Origin: JAFGSI01 sp041287425 | GTDB taxonomy: Bacteria > Chloroflexota > Anaerolineae > Anaerolineales > Villigracilaceae | Direction of reading: 5' to 3' | Assembly (NCBI GenBank): GCA_041287425.1 | Contig: JBEULG010000027.1 | Span: 124,001-188,000 of the forward strand | Length of the DNA: 64,000 nucleotides | Part shown: positions 51,264-58,143 of the stretch, piece by piece | How positions within the stretch are numbered: position 1 is the stretch's first letter | How the letters are laid out: every line of letters starts with the position of its first letter | Translations under genes and position numbers: made by a program | Notes under the pieces: generated by a model | The model's database searches: none | The model's input: the letters and a program-made list of their open reading frames with translations, nothing else | What the model was told of the DNA's origin: nothing

Positions 51264-53306
51264 ATGGCCACAGAACGCTTCCGTCAACGCATTCGCCGCT
51301 CCCTCGCCGATGAAAACTTGCAGGCCGCTCTGGACGCCAACACAGCGCGCCGCAAAGCCGGGCGGACAGCCGCTTTCGAGTCCCTGCCCGATTCTCAGGC
51401 GCGCCGCGCCCGCGCCCACGCCGTCAAAGCAGATGTACTCGCCCGCCTGGATGACTACCTGGCGCAGTTCATCGCCCAGGTCGAGGCCAACGGCATCCGC
51501 GTCCACCGCGCCGCCGACGCCGGCGAGGCCGTCCGCATCTTCCTCGAAATCGTGGAAAGCGAACACCCGTCCGTCGCGACGGATGCGCTTCTGGTAGCCA
51601 AGTCCAAGAGCATGGTCAGCGAAGAAATCGAACTCAACCACGCCCTGGAGGAGCGCGGCTGGCGCGTGGTGGAAACCGACCTGGGCGAATACATCGTCCA
51701 ACTGCGCGGCGAGCGTCCCAGCCACATCATCACCCCCGCCGTCCACCTGCGCCGCAGCGACGTGGGCCGCCTCTTCGAGGAAAAACTCGGCCTGCCCTAC
51801 ACCGAAGACATCCCCACCCTCACCAACGCCGCCCGCCGCCTGCTGCGCGAAGTCTTCCTGACCGCCGAGGTGGGCGTCTCCGGCGTCAACTTCGGCGTGG
51901 CCGAAAGCGGCACGCTCTGCCTGGTCACCAACGAGGGCAACGGGCGCATGGTCACCACCCTGCCGCGCCTGCACATCGCCCTGATGGGCATCGAACGCCT
52001 CCTCCCCACCCTGGACGACCTGGCGCTCTTCCTCTCGCTCCTGCCGCGCTCGGCCACCGGACAGAAATTGAGCGTTTACACCAGCCTCATCAATGCCCCG
52101 CTCCCCGGCCAGAGCCGCCGCCTGATTCTGCTCGACAACGGGCGCTCCGCCCTGCGCGCCTCCCCGCTGGCCGAGGCGCTCGCCTGCATCCGCTGCGGAG
52201 CGTGCCTGAACGCCTGTCCGGTCTTCCGCGAAGCGGGCGGCCACGCCTACGGCAGCATCTACCCCGGCCCGATTGGTTCGGTCATCTCGGCCGCGCTGGT
52301 GAATCCACAGTTCGACTACCTGGCCCAGGCCTCCTCGCTGTGCGGCGCCTGCCGCGAAGCCTGCCCGGTGGACATTGACCTGCCCGGCCTGCTGCTGCGT
52401 GTGCGGGCGGGATTTTCGCCTGCCGACTCCGGCAAGCGGGCCTCTGGAGAAGGGGCGGGACTGCCGCCGGCGGTCAAACTCGGCCTGAAGGGATTCCGCC
52501 TCGTCGCCTCGACCCCGCGCCTGTTCGCCGTTTTCCAGACTCTGGGCGGCCTCTTCAGCCGACTGCTCTCCCCGCGCCGCCCCTACCTGCGCCTTCCCGC
52601 CTGGACGGGTTGGGGCTACAGCAAAGACTTCCCGCGCCTGGCGGTGCGTTCCTTCCGCGCCCGCTGGAAAAACCTCCACCAAACCGTACAAACCGTAGGA
52701 CAGCCTTTCCAGGCTGTCTCCTCTCAAGCTTTCTCCTCTCAGGCCGCCCCCTCCCAGCCTGTCCCCTCCCAGGCCGCCCCCTCCCAGGCCGCCCCCTCCG
52801 CTGCCCCTTCCGCCGCAAGCGGCCTCATCGAGCGCTTCGAGCGCGAACTGACCGCCCTGGGCGGGAAGGTGGAGCGTGTCGCCTCCTCTGACCTGTCCGC
52901 CCGCTTGCAAGCCTTTCTCGCCGAAAAGGGCGCCGACCAGGCCCTGAGCGATGACCTCGCCGCCTCCTATCTGGGCCAGGCGGCCGTCCTGCACCCCGAC
53001 CCATCCCTGCCGGTGGGCGTGACCGGCGCGCTGTGCGCCATCGCCGAGACCGGCTCTGTCGTCCTGACCAGCCTGGCCGCTCAGGCGCTGACCGCTTCAC
53101 TCCTGCCGCCGGTACATGCCGTGATTCTGCGCGGCGAGCAAATTGTGGCCACCGTCGCCGAGGCGCTGGCGCGGCCCGAAGTGCGCGCCGCCGCGGCCGG
53201 GGTCATCGTCACCGGCCCCAGCCGCACCGCCGACATCGAGATGACCCTCACCATCGGCGTCCACGGGCCGGGGGAGTTGACGGTATTCCTGATTGACGAT
53301 TTGTGA
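51264..53306 (+). CDS. fused LutB-LutC lactate oxidation protein
   Basis: A 680-residue protein that joins two normally separate subunits. Residues 1-480 match LutB: the LUD domain followed by CIRCGACLNACP (about 308-319) and CGACREACPVDID (about 360-372) for FeS clusters. Residues 520-680 match LutC (GVTGALCAIAETGSVVLTS, VTGPSRTADIEMTLTIGVHG). They are linked by a low-complexity stretch (about 485-519) of PSQAA-type repeats. Translation begins 3 bases after lutA, so the operon supplies the complete LutABC set in two polypeptides. The complex oxidises L-lactate to pyruvate; the electron acceptor is unknown. Confidence 0.92.
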   Translation: MATERFRQRIRRSLADENLQAALDANTARRKAGRTAAFESLPDSQARRARAHAVKADVLARLDDYLAQFIAQVEANGIRVHRAADAGEAVRIFLEIVESEHPSVATDALLVAKSKSMVSEEIELNHALEERGWRVVETDLGEYIVQLRGERPSHIITPAVHLRRSDVGRLFEEKLGLPYTEDIPTLTNAARRLLREVFLTAEVGVSGVNFGVAESGTLCLVTNEGNGRMVTTLPRLHIALMGIERLLPTLDDLALFLSLLPRSATGQKLSVYTSLINAPLPGQSRRLILLDNGRSALRASPLAEALACIRCGACLNACPVFREAGGHAYGSIYPGPIGSVISAALVNPQFDYLAQASSLCGACREACPVDIDLPGLLLRVRAGFSPADSGKRASGEGAGLPPAVKLGLKGFRLVASTPRLFAVFQTLGGLFSRLLSPRRPYLRLPAWTGWGYSKDFPRLAVRSFRARWKNLHQTVQTVGQPFQAVSSQAFSSQAAPSQPVPSQAAPSQAAPSAAPSAASGLIERFERELTALGGKVERVASSDLSARLQAFLAEKGADQALSDDLAASYLGQAAVLHPDPSLPVGVTGALCAIAETGSVVLTSLAAQALTASLLPPVHAVILRGEQIVATVAEALARPEVRAAAAGVIVTGPSRTADIEMTLTIGVHGPGELTVFLIDDL

Positions 53307-53418
53307 AAAATCTCGCCCCCTTTCGATGATGCCCCCCTCCTCCGGCAACCCAGAGAGCAACTACCAGAACGATGGAGGAAAAACCAGGACGGAGGAACAA
53401 TCCCGGCGCACGGTTGCA

Positions 53419-54327
53419 TCAGGCCATGCTGGCGCTCATTTCCTTGAGCGCCTTGACGATCTCCTCGGGAAGCAAGGCAGGTTCAACGCCCAGCATCCGG
53501 CAGGTAAGCAGTTTGTGGGCGGTGATTTCGATGATTTCGGTTATGTCCGCTGCCCGGCGCAGGCTGGAGGCGGCCACCACCAGACCATGATTCTGCATCA
53601 GGACGGCAGTCCCGTGCTGGCGCATCGCCTCGGAGACCGCCTCGGCCAGTTCGTCGGTGCCCGGCATGATGAACGGCACCACCGGAATCTCCCCCAGGAA
53701 AGCCGCATCCGCCGAGATAGGCCGGAACTTCGTCCGCGTCAGGGCCATCAGCGTGGCGTACGCGGCGTGGCTGTGGACGATGGCGGCGGCCTCGGGCATT
53801 TTCCGGTAGATGGCGCAGTGGAGGCGGCGTTCACTGGATGCGCTGTATTCGGTCTCGCCTAAAATGCGCCCGTCCAGGTCAATGCGCACCATCATATCGG
53901 GGCGCAGATCGCCCTTGAAGATGGCGCTCGGCGTAATCCAGATTTGGTTGGGGTTGTCGTCGCAGCGGGCGCTGACGTTGCCGCCGGTGGATGTGATCAA
54001 CCCTTGGGCATACAATTCATGGGTGAGGGTTGCCATCTGCTGGCGTAGATTGCCGGCGGCGGTCTGCGGGGAGACGGCCGTACGCCGGACGCGCCTGGCC
54101 ACAAAAGTACCGCGCCCGCGCTGGCGAACCACCAGGCCCTCACTGGCCAACTGCGAAAGCGCCCGGCGGGCAGTCATGCGCGAGACGCCGGTCTCGGCGC
54201 AAATTTCTGCCTCCCCGGGGAGCGCATCGCCGGGCCGCAGATCGCCAGAGATGATCCGGGCGCGCAATTGCTCGCGAATCTGGTCGTAGAGGGGAAACGG
54301 GCTGGAGGGGTTGAGAGTGATCGCCAT
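53419..54327 (-). CDS. GntR DNA-binding domain fused to class II aldolase
   Basis: A 302-residue protein with two parts. Residues 10-78 form a GntR winged helix (FPLYDQIREQLRARIISGDL, SRMTARRALSQLASEGLVVR, RGRGTF). Residues 90-300 form a class II aldolase/adducin domain with TSTGGNVSAR, the catalytic Glu in SSERRLH (E166), zinc ligands HSH (H185, H187) and a third His in QNHGLVV (H247). All key residues of fuculose-phosphate-type aldolases are kept, so the enzyme part may be active or a ligand sensor. The ATG at 54327 has no strong ribosome binding site; a TTG start at 54399 is less likely. A 17-bp palindrome lies upstream. It converges on the lut genes, which suggests a lactaldehyde-lactate link. 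Confidence 0.88.
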   Translation of the reverse strand: MAITLNPSSPFPLYDQIREQLRARIISGDLRPGDALPGEAEICAETGVSRMTARRALSQLASEGLVVRQRGRGTFVARRVRRTAVSPQTAAGNLRQQMATLTHELYAQGLITSTGGNVSARCDDNPNQIWITPSAIFKGDLRPDMMVRIDLDGRILGETEYSASSERRLHCAIYRKMPEAAAIVHSHAAYATLMALTRTKFRPISADAAFLGEIPVVPFIMPGTDELAEAVSEAMRQHGTAVLMQNHGLVVAASSLRRAADITEIIEITAHKLLTCRMLGVEPALLPEEIVKALKEMSASMA

Positions 54328-54380
54328 TCCAGGCTGAGAAGAAACCAGAAATTCTAGTACCCGAACAGAAATCAAGACTC

Positions 54381-54397
54381 GTTCCCTGGCAGGGAAC
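54381..54397. promoter_or_regulatory. perfect 17-bp palindrome, candidate operator
   Basis: GTTCCCTGGCAGGGAAC is a perfect palindrome around a central G. It lies about 54 bases upstream of the GntR-aldolase start and directly after the polymer-forming protein gene. Size and symmetry suit a GntR dimer, so autoregulation is likely. As a hairpin it could also act weakly as a terminator, but no T tract follows. Confidence 0.6.
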
Positions 54398-54405
54398 AAG
54401 GCCTG

Positions 54406-55659
54406 CTAGCGCCGTCTGCTCTTTTTGGCCGCTTCCGGCAGCGGGACGCCGGGGAGGTCGGCCGCCACCGGGCGGCGGTTCGCCTGCCAGGCCAACCAGG
54501 CGGCGCCTGCTCCGGCCGCGCTGACCAGCACCACGATGATCCAGCCGACGTAAGGGAGAGCAGCCAGCAGGGTGTAGAGCAGCGTCCCGCTCAACAGGGC
54601 CAACAGGTCGAGCCATAGCGCCTTTTTGTGGAAGAGTTTCTCGAACAGCCAAGTCGAGAGGGCATAGATGACAATCAGTTTCGTGCCGTAAGCCAGAAAA
54701 GCCCACAAGGCAATCAGAAACAAGGTCAGCAAAGCAGCCGCGGCGAGCCACAGAGCGATGGTCAATTGCCACAGGCCGAGGAAATTCAGCCCCAGCCCGA
54801 GGGCGAAGACCAGGATAAAGAGCAGGAGGCCGACCCCAAACAGCCCGATGGCCAGAACCAGGGCCAGCAGACCGAGCGCCAGCGTCTGGCCAGGGCGGCT
54901 CAGCAGAGGGCGGGAGGCCTGTGCGGCAGCCGTCCGCGCCCGCCAGAGAGCGATGGCGCCCAGGGCGAACAAAACGCCCCACAGGCGCAGACGGTCACCG
55001 GCCCAGCCGGCCCAGTCGAACGCGACGGGCGGCTGCTGTTCGACAGGGGGAGGCAGCAACAGGCGGCCGCGTCCTGCCGGCCAACGGCCATTTCCCTCGG
55101 GCGGCGGGGCGGGGAGATTGAATTGCAGTTCGATGGTGAATTCATCGAAGCCCAGCAAACGCATCAGACCATTGTACAGTTGGATGGGGCCGATGACGGT
55201 GTGCAGGTCGCGGCCGACGCGCCCGTTCAGCCCGGCGTCCAGGCCGATGGCGTTGAGGTCGCGGCGGATTTCGGCGCCGGCAGCCGCCGTCAGACTGACG
55301 GTGACCGCGTCCAGGTCGCGGCCGATGACCGCGCCGGGACCGAGTTCGACCGTCAGCGCGGCGGTGTACACCGTCCCCGTGACCAGCCCGTCAATCAGGA
55401 CGTTTTGACCAGCCACGATCAGGTTGCCATCCACCACGCCGGTCAAGACGACCCGATTGCCCAGCACGGCCACGTTGCCGTTGACCGTCCCGGCAATCGA
55501 GACCTCACGCCCGACCAGCAGGAGGTCGCGTTCGATGACTTCGCCCGCTTCGACCGTATCGCCATAGATCGGGCCGTCGGCGCGGACGCCGCCCGGCAGA
55601 GCGAAGACCAGCCCCAGGGTAAGAAGGAATGTCAGCAAAATGCGCTGCTTGGGTTTCAT
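54406..55659 (-). CDS. exported polymer-forming (bactofilin-like) membrane protein
   Basis: A 417-residue protein. A signal peptide (KQRILLTFLLTLGLVFALPGGVRADG) is followed by a beta-helical polymer-forming domain (about 30-185) with repeats such as VSIAGTVNGNVAVLGNRVVLTG. A Pro-rich spacer comes next and then five to six membrane helices (about 230-390), ending in a basic tail. GGAGG precedes the ATG at 55659. Unlike cytosolic bactofilins, the repeat domain would lie outside the membrane. The function is unknown; a role in envelope organisation is plausible. Confidence 0.8.
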   Translation of the reverse strand: MKPKQRILLTFLLTLGLVFALPGGVRADGPIYGDTVEAGEVIERDLLLVGREVSIAGTVNGNVAVLGNRVVLTGVVDGNLIVAGQNVLIDGLVTGTVYTAALTVELGPGAVIGRDLDAVTVSLTAAAGAEIRRDLNAIGLDAGLNGRVGRDLHTVIGPIQLYNGLMRLLGFDEFTIELQFNLPAPPPEGNGRWPAGRGRLLLPPPVEQQPPVAFDWAGWAGDRLRLWGVLFALGAIALWRARTAAAQASRPLLSRPGQTLALGLLALVLAIGLFGVGLLLFILVFALGLGLNFLGLWQLTIALWLAAAALLTLFLIALWAFLAYGTKLIVIYALSTWLFEKLFHKKALWLDLLALLSGTLLYTLLAALPYVGWIIVVLVSAAGAGAAWLAWQANRRPVAADLPGVPLPEAAKKSRRR

Positions 55660-55757
55660 ACTGCCTCCGAACTTTATCCGAAATAACCGCCATGAGACGG
55701 AGAATACCAAGGAGGTTTTCACGTCGCTAAGAAAGCCGCCGGCGGCCTCCAAATCTG

Positions 55758-55784
55758 CTTGGCGCCTGGCGTTTTGGCGGTGAA
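55758..55784 (+). repeat. TTGGCG-type intergenic repeat, second copy
   Basis: The block reads CTTGGCGCCTGGCG followed by TTTTGGCGGTGAA. It shares the TTTTGGCG and TTGGCGGTGAA parts with the copy at 39731-39758, which is in the opposite orientation. Confidence 0.65.
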
Positions 55785-55867
55785 GGGGATTGCGCACAAA
55801 ATCAATTGTACAACATATGCGGCGGCAAAATGCGGAATTTTGTTTTCCTTTTGGGACAGTCCCTCGG

Positions 55868-55998
55868 AGTCGGCCTTGGCCGACTTCCATGTTCTGAGGC
55901 GGGGGATTTATCCCCCCGCCGGAAACCGCCAGGGGCTAACCTAAGGGGAGGCTACGCGAAGCCCCGGATCAGTCCGTGCAAGTCCGCTAAAGCGGACT
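55868..55998. repeat. cluster of three palindromes, possible REP-like element
   Basis: Three inverted repeats follow each other: AGTCGGCC/GGCCGACT (55868-55885), GGCGGGGGA/TCCCCCCGCC (55898-55920, one bulge) and AGTCCGC/GCGGACT (55981-55998, TAAA loop). A smaller GGCT/AGCC hairpin lies between. The AGTCCGCTAAAGCGGACT end resembles intergenic palindromes seen in many copies in other filamentous bacteria. No transposase gene is near. Confidence 0.55.
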
Positions 55999-56101
55999 CC
56001 CCGCCAACAATGACGAAAAGTCGATACATTCACGTCATTCGATGCCGAAATATGCCCTTGGGGCGGAGAGATTCGCCGCCGGAGTCGGGCGGCGAGGACG
56101 G

Positions 56102-57112
56102 TCAGATGGTCAGCACCGCCGCGCCGGTCAGTTGGCCGCTGCGCAGACGTTGCAGCGCCTCGTCCGCCGCCTCGAGGGGGAAGACGGTCACGGCAGTCTT
56201 GACCGGCACCTGGGGGGCGAGGGCCAGGAATTCTTCGCCGTCCTGACGGGTGAGGTTGGCCACCGAGCGGATGAGACGCTCCTCCCAGAGCAAGCGATAA
56301 GGAAAGGAGGGAATGTCGCTCATGTGGATGCCGCCGCAGACGACCACCCCGCCGGGGCGGACGCGTTGCAGCGCCTCGACCACCAGCGGCCCGACCGGAG
56401 CGAAAATCAGCGCCGCGTCGAGCGGTTCGGGCGGTGCGACGGTCGAATCACCGGCCCAGTCGGCGCCGTGGCGGAGGGCAAATTCCTGGGCGGCGGCGTC
56501 GCCGGGGCGGGTGAAGGCGTAGATGCGCTGACGCTTGAAACGGGCCACCTGAGCGATGATGTGCGCCGCGGCGCCGAAGCCGTAGATGCCCAGCGCTTCG
56601 ACCTGGTCGCCGGCCATGCGGTAGGTGCGGTAACCGATCAGCCCGGCGCACAGCAGGGGAGCAGCCTCGGCGTCGCTGTACGAGTCGGGCAGGGGGAAGC
56701 AGTAGCGTTCATCGGCAAGGGTGTATTCGGCGAAACCGCCGTCCAAATCGTAGCCGGTGAATCTGGCCTGGACGCACAGATTCTCCTGGCCGCGGCGGCA
56801 GGCGGGACAGTCGCCGTCGGTCCAGCCCAGCCAGGGGACGCCGACGCGCTGCCCGGCCTGGAAACGCTTCCCCGGCCAGACGACTGTGCCGACGATCTGG
56901 TGGCCGAGGATGAGCGGCAGTTTGGGGCGGGTCAGTTCCCCGTCCACGATGTGCAGGTCGGTGTGGCAGACGCCGCAGGCGCGCACCTTGAGCAGCACCT
57001 GCCCGGGGCCGGGCCGGGGGACGGGGACTTCGGCCAAGCGCAGGGGAGTGTGTGGGGCATCCAGCAGCATGGCCCGCATGGTGGAAGGAACGGCTTGTAG
57101 TTCTTGGTGCAT
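56102..57112 (-). CDS. zinc-binding alcohol dehydrogenase (medium-chain)
   Basis: A 336-residue NAD(P)-dependent alcohol dehydrogenase of the AdhA type. The catalytic zinc ligands are present in ACGVCHTDLH and the GHQIVG segment, and the cofactor motif is GIYGFGAAAHIIAQVA. Oddity: the structural zinc loop reads TDGDCPACRRGQENLC, so the first of the usual four Cys is Asp. I chose the ATG at 57112; starts at 57079 (ATG) and 57148 (GTG) are also possible because no ribosome binding site is clear. It lies immediately downstream of the M23 lipoprotein gene. Confidence 0.9.
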   Translation of the reverse strand: MHQELQAVPSTMRAMLLDAPHTPLRLAEVPVPRPGPGQVLLKVRACGVCHTDLHIVDGELTRPKLPLILGHQIVGTVVWPGKRFQAGQRVGVPWLGWTDGDCPACRRGQENLCVQARFTGYDLDGGFAEYTLADERYCFPLPDSYSDAEAAPLLCAGLIGYRTYRMAGDQVEALGIYGFGAAAHIIAQVARFKRQRIYAFTRPGDAAAQEFALRHGADWAGDSTVAPPEPLDAALIFAPVGPLVVEALQRVRPGGVVVCGGIHMSDIPSFPYRLLWEERLIRSVANLTRQDGEEFLALAPQVPVKTAVTVFPLEAADEALQRLRSGQLTGAAVLTI

Positions 57113-57148
57113 GGTCACAACTCTCGAAGATGGAACGTCTCTTGCCAC

Positions 57149-57856
57149 TCACGGCGTGGGCGTCAGCAGCGACAGGTCGGGGGTCACGTTGCGGCCCTCC
57201 AGCCAGAGCAGCAGGTAGGGAAAGGGGTCAATTTCGCCGCGGCGGGTTTGCCAGTCCTCAGGATAGGTGGGGTGCGAGATGCCGAAGTGCAGGTGCGGGA
57301 GCGTCCCGGCGGCGTTGCCGCTCATCCCCACCCAGCCCAGGAATTGGCCGGCGGCGACCCGCGCCCCGCGGCGGATGGGCGCATCGAGGGCGTAAAGGTG
57401 CGAGCCGTAATAGCGCACGCCGTCGTCGCCGAGGATGGCCACACTGATGCCACCGCGCAGGGCCGGGTCATCGTTGAACGGGTCCCACAAATCTTCGGCC
57501 TGGACGAAGTCCACCACGCCGCTGGTGGGGGCGACGAAGCGGCAACAACCTTCGACCTCGGCCTGGACGAAGATGTCGATGGCACCGTAAGGATGGCCGC
57601 CCTGCGTGAAGCCGGTCAGGTGGGCCGGCTGGACGGGAAAAACGTAGGTGTACGGGTTGGGCGTTTGGGTGGGGACGGGCACCGGGGAGGGCGTTTCGCT
57701 CGGCGACGGGGGAGGAACCACCTCGGACGGCGGCCGGGGCGAGGGCGAGGGGCTCAGGGCCGGCGGGGCGGCCGCGGCGGCCGCAGGGGCAGAGGCGGGC
57801 CGGCAGGCGGTCAGCGCCAACAGGCCGGCGGCAAACAGACCGGCGGCGGTCTTCAT
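57149..57856 (-). CDS. M23-family (LytM-like) peptidase lipoprotein
   Basis: A 235-residue exported lipoprotein with lipobox LLALTAC. It has a long Pro/Ser linker (about residues 20-65) and a LytM domain with the zinc motifs GGHPYGAID and HLHFG. Such enzymes cut peptidoglycan cross-links or act as activators of amidases; the motifs suggest an active metallopeptidase. Its start overlaps the stop of the small helical protein gene (ATGA at 57853-57856), so translation is coupled. Confidence 0.9.
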   Translation of the reverse strand: MKTAAGLFAAGLLALTACRPASAPAAAAAAPPALSPSPSPRPPSEVVPPPSPSETPSPVPVPTQTPNPYTYVFPVQPAHLTGFTQGGHPYGAIDIFVQAEVEGCCRFVAPTSGVVDFVQAEDLWDPFNDDPALRGGISVAILGDDGVRYYGSHLYALDAPIRRGARVAAGQFLGWVGMSGNAAGTLPHLHFGISHPTYPEDWQTRRGEIDPFPYLLLWLEGRNVTPDLSLLTPTP

Positions 57857-58110
57857 GCGCGCCTCCGCAGGGCCTCCAGGTCGGGGATATCTTGGGCCGC
57901 AGCGCGCAGGATGTCGAAGGCGCGCTGGATGAGCGGTTCCAGCCGGGCGGCAGGCATTTCGTCACCCGCCTCGGCGGCTTCCAGCACCTTGAGCAGGTTG
58001 CCGCGCAGACCGCTGGCCCGCCGCGCCCAGCGCGAATCGACCGACAGCCGCTCCAAGCGGGCGGTCAGACGGCGCAGGAGTTCGAGTTGCAGCGGGTCGG
58101 CAGCAGGCAC
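57853..58110 (-). CDS. small helical protein of unknown function
   Basis: An 85-residue soluble protein that is almost entirely helical, rich in Leu, Arg and Ala (LELLRRLTARLERL, LEPLIQRAFDILRAAAQ). It begins 33 bases after glmS and overlaps the M23 lipoprotein gene by four bases. The coupling supports a real gene. I recognise no family; a small dimeric helical bundle is the simplest reading. Confidence 0.7.
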   Translation of the reverse strand: MPAADPLQLELLRRLTARLERLSVDSRWARRASGLRGNLLKVLEAAEAGDEMPAARLEPLIQRAFDILRAAAQDIPDLEALRRRA

Positions 58111-58143
58111 ACCGCTATTATACCGGAGACCGATACGAGCGTT

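Larger units (their letters stand above)
55660..56101. other. 442-bp non-coding region with repeats
   Basis: No gene is supported here; possible frames are short and lack initiation sites. The region contains a TTGGCG-type repeat block (55758-55784) similar to the one in the metG leader and a cluster of palindromes (55868-55998). A Shine-Dalgarno site for the minus-strand gene lies at its left edge. The palindrome cluster may be a remnant of a mobile or REP-like element. Confidence 0.6.

Noticed and set aside
50484..52994. 836-codon open frame on the minus strand opposite the lut genes
   Set aside because: The composition is Gly/Gln/Arg-rich low complexity typical of an antisense shadow; the plus strand carries lutA and the lutB-lutC fusion.
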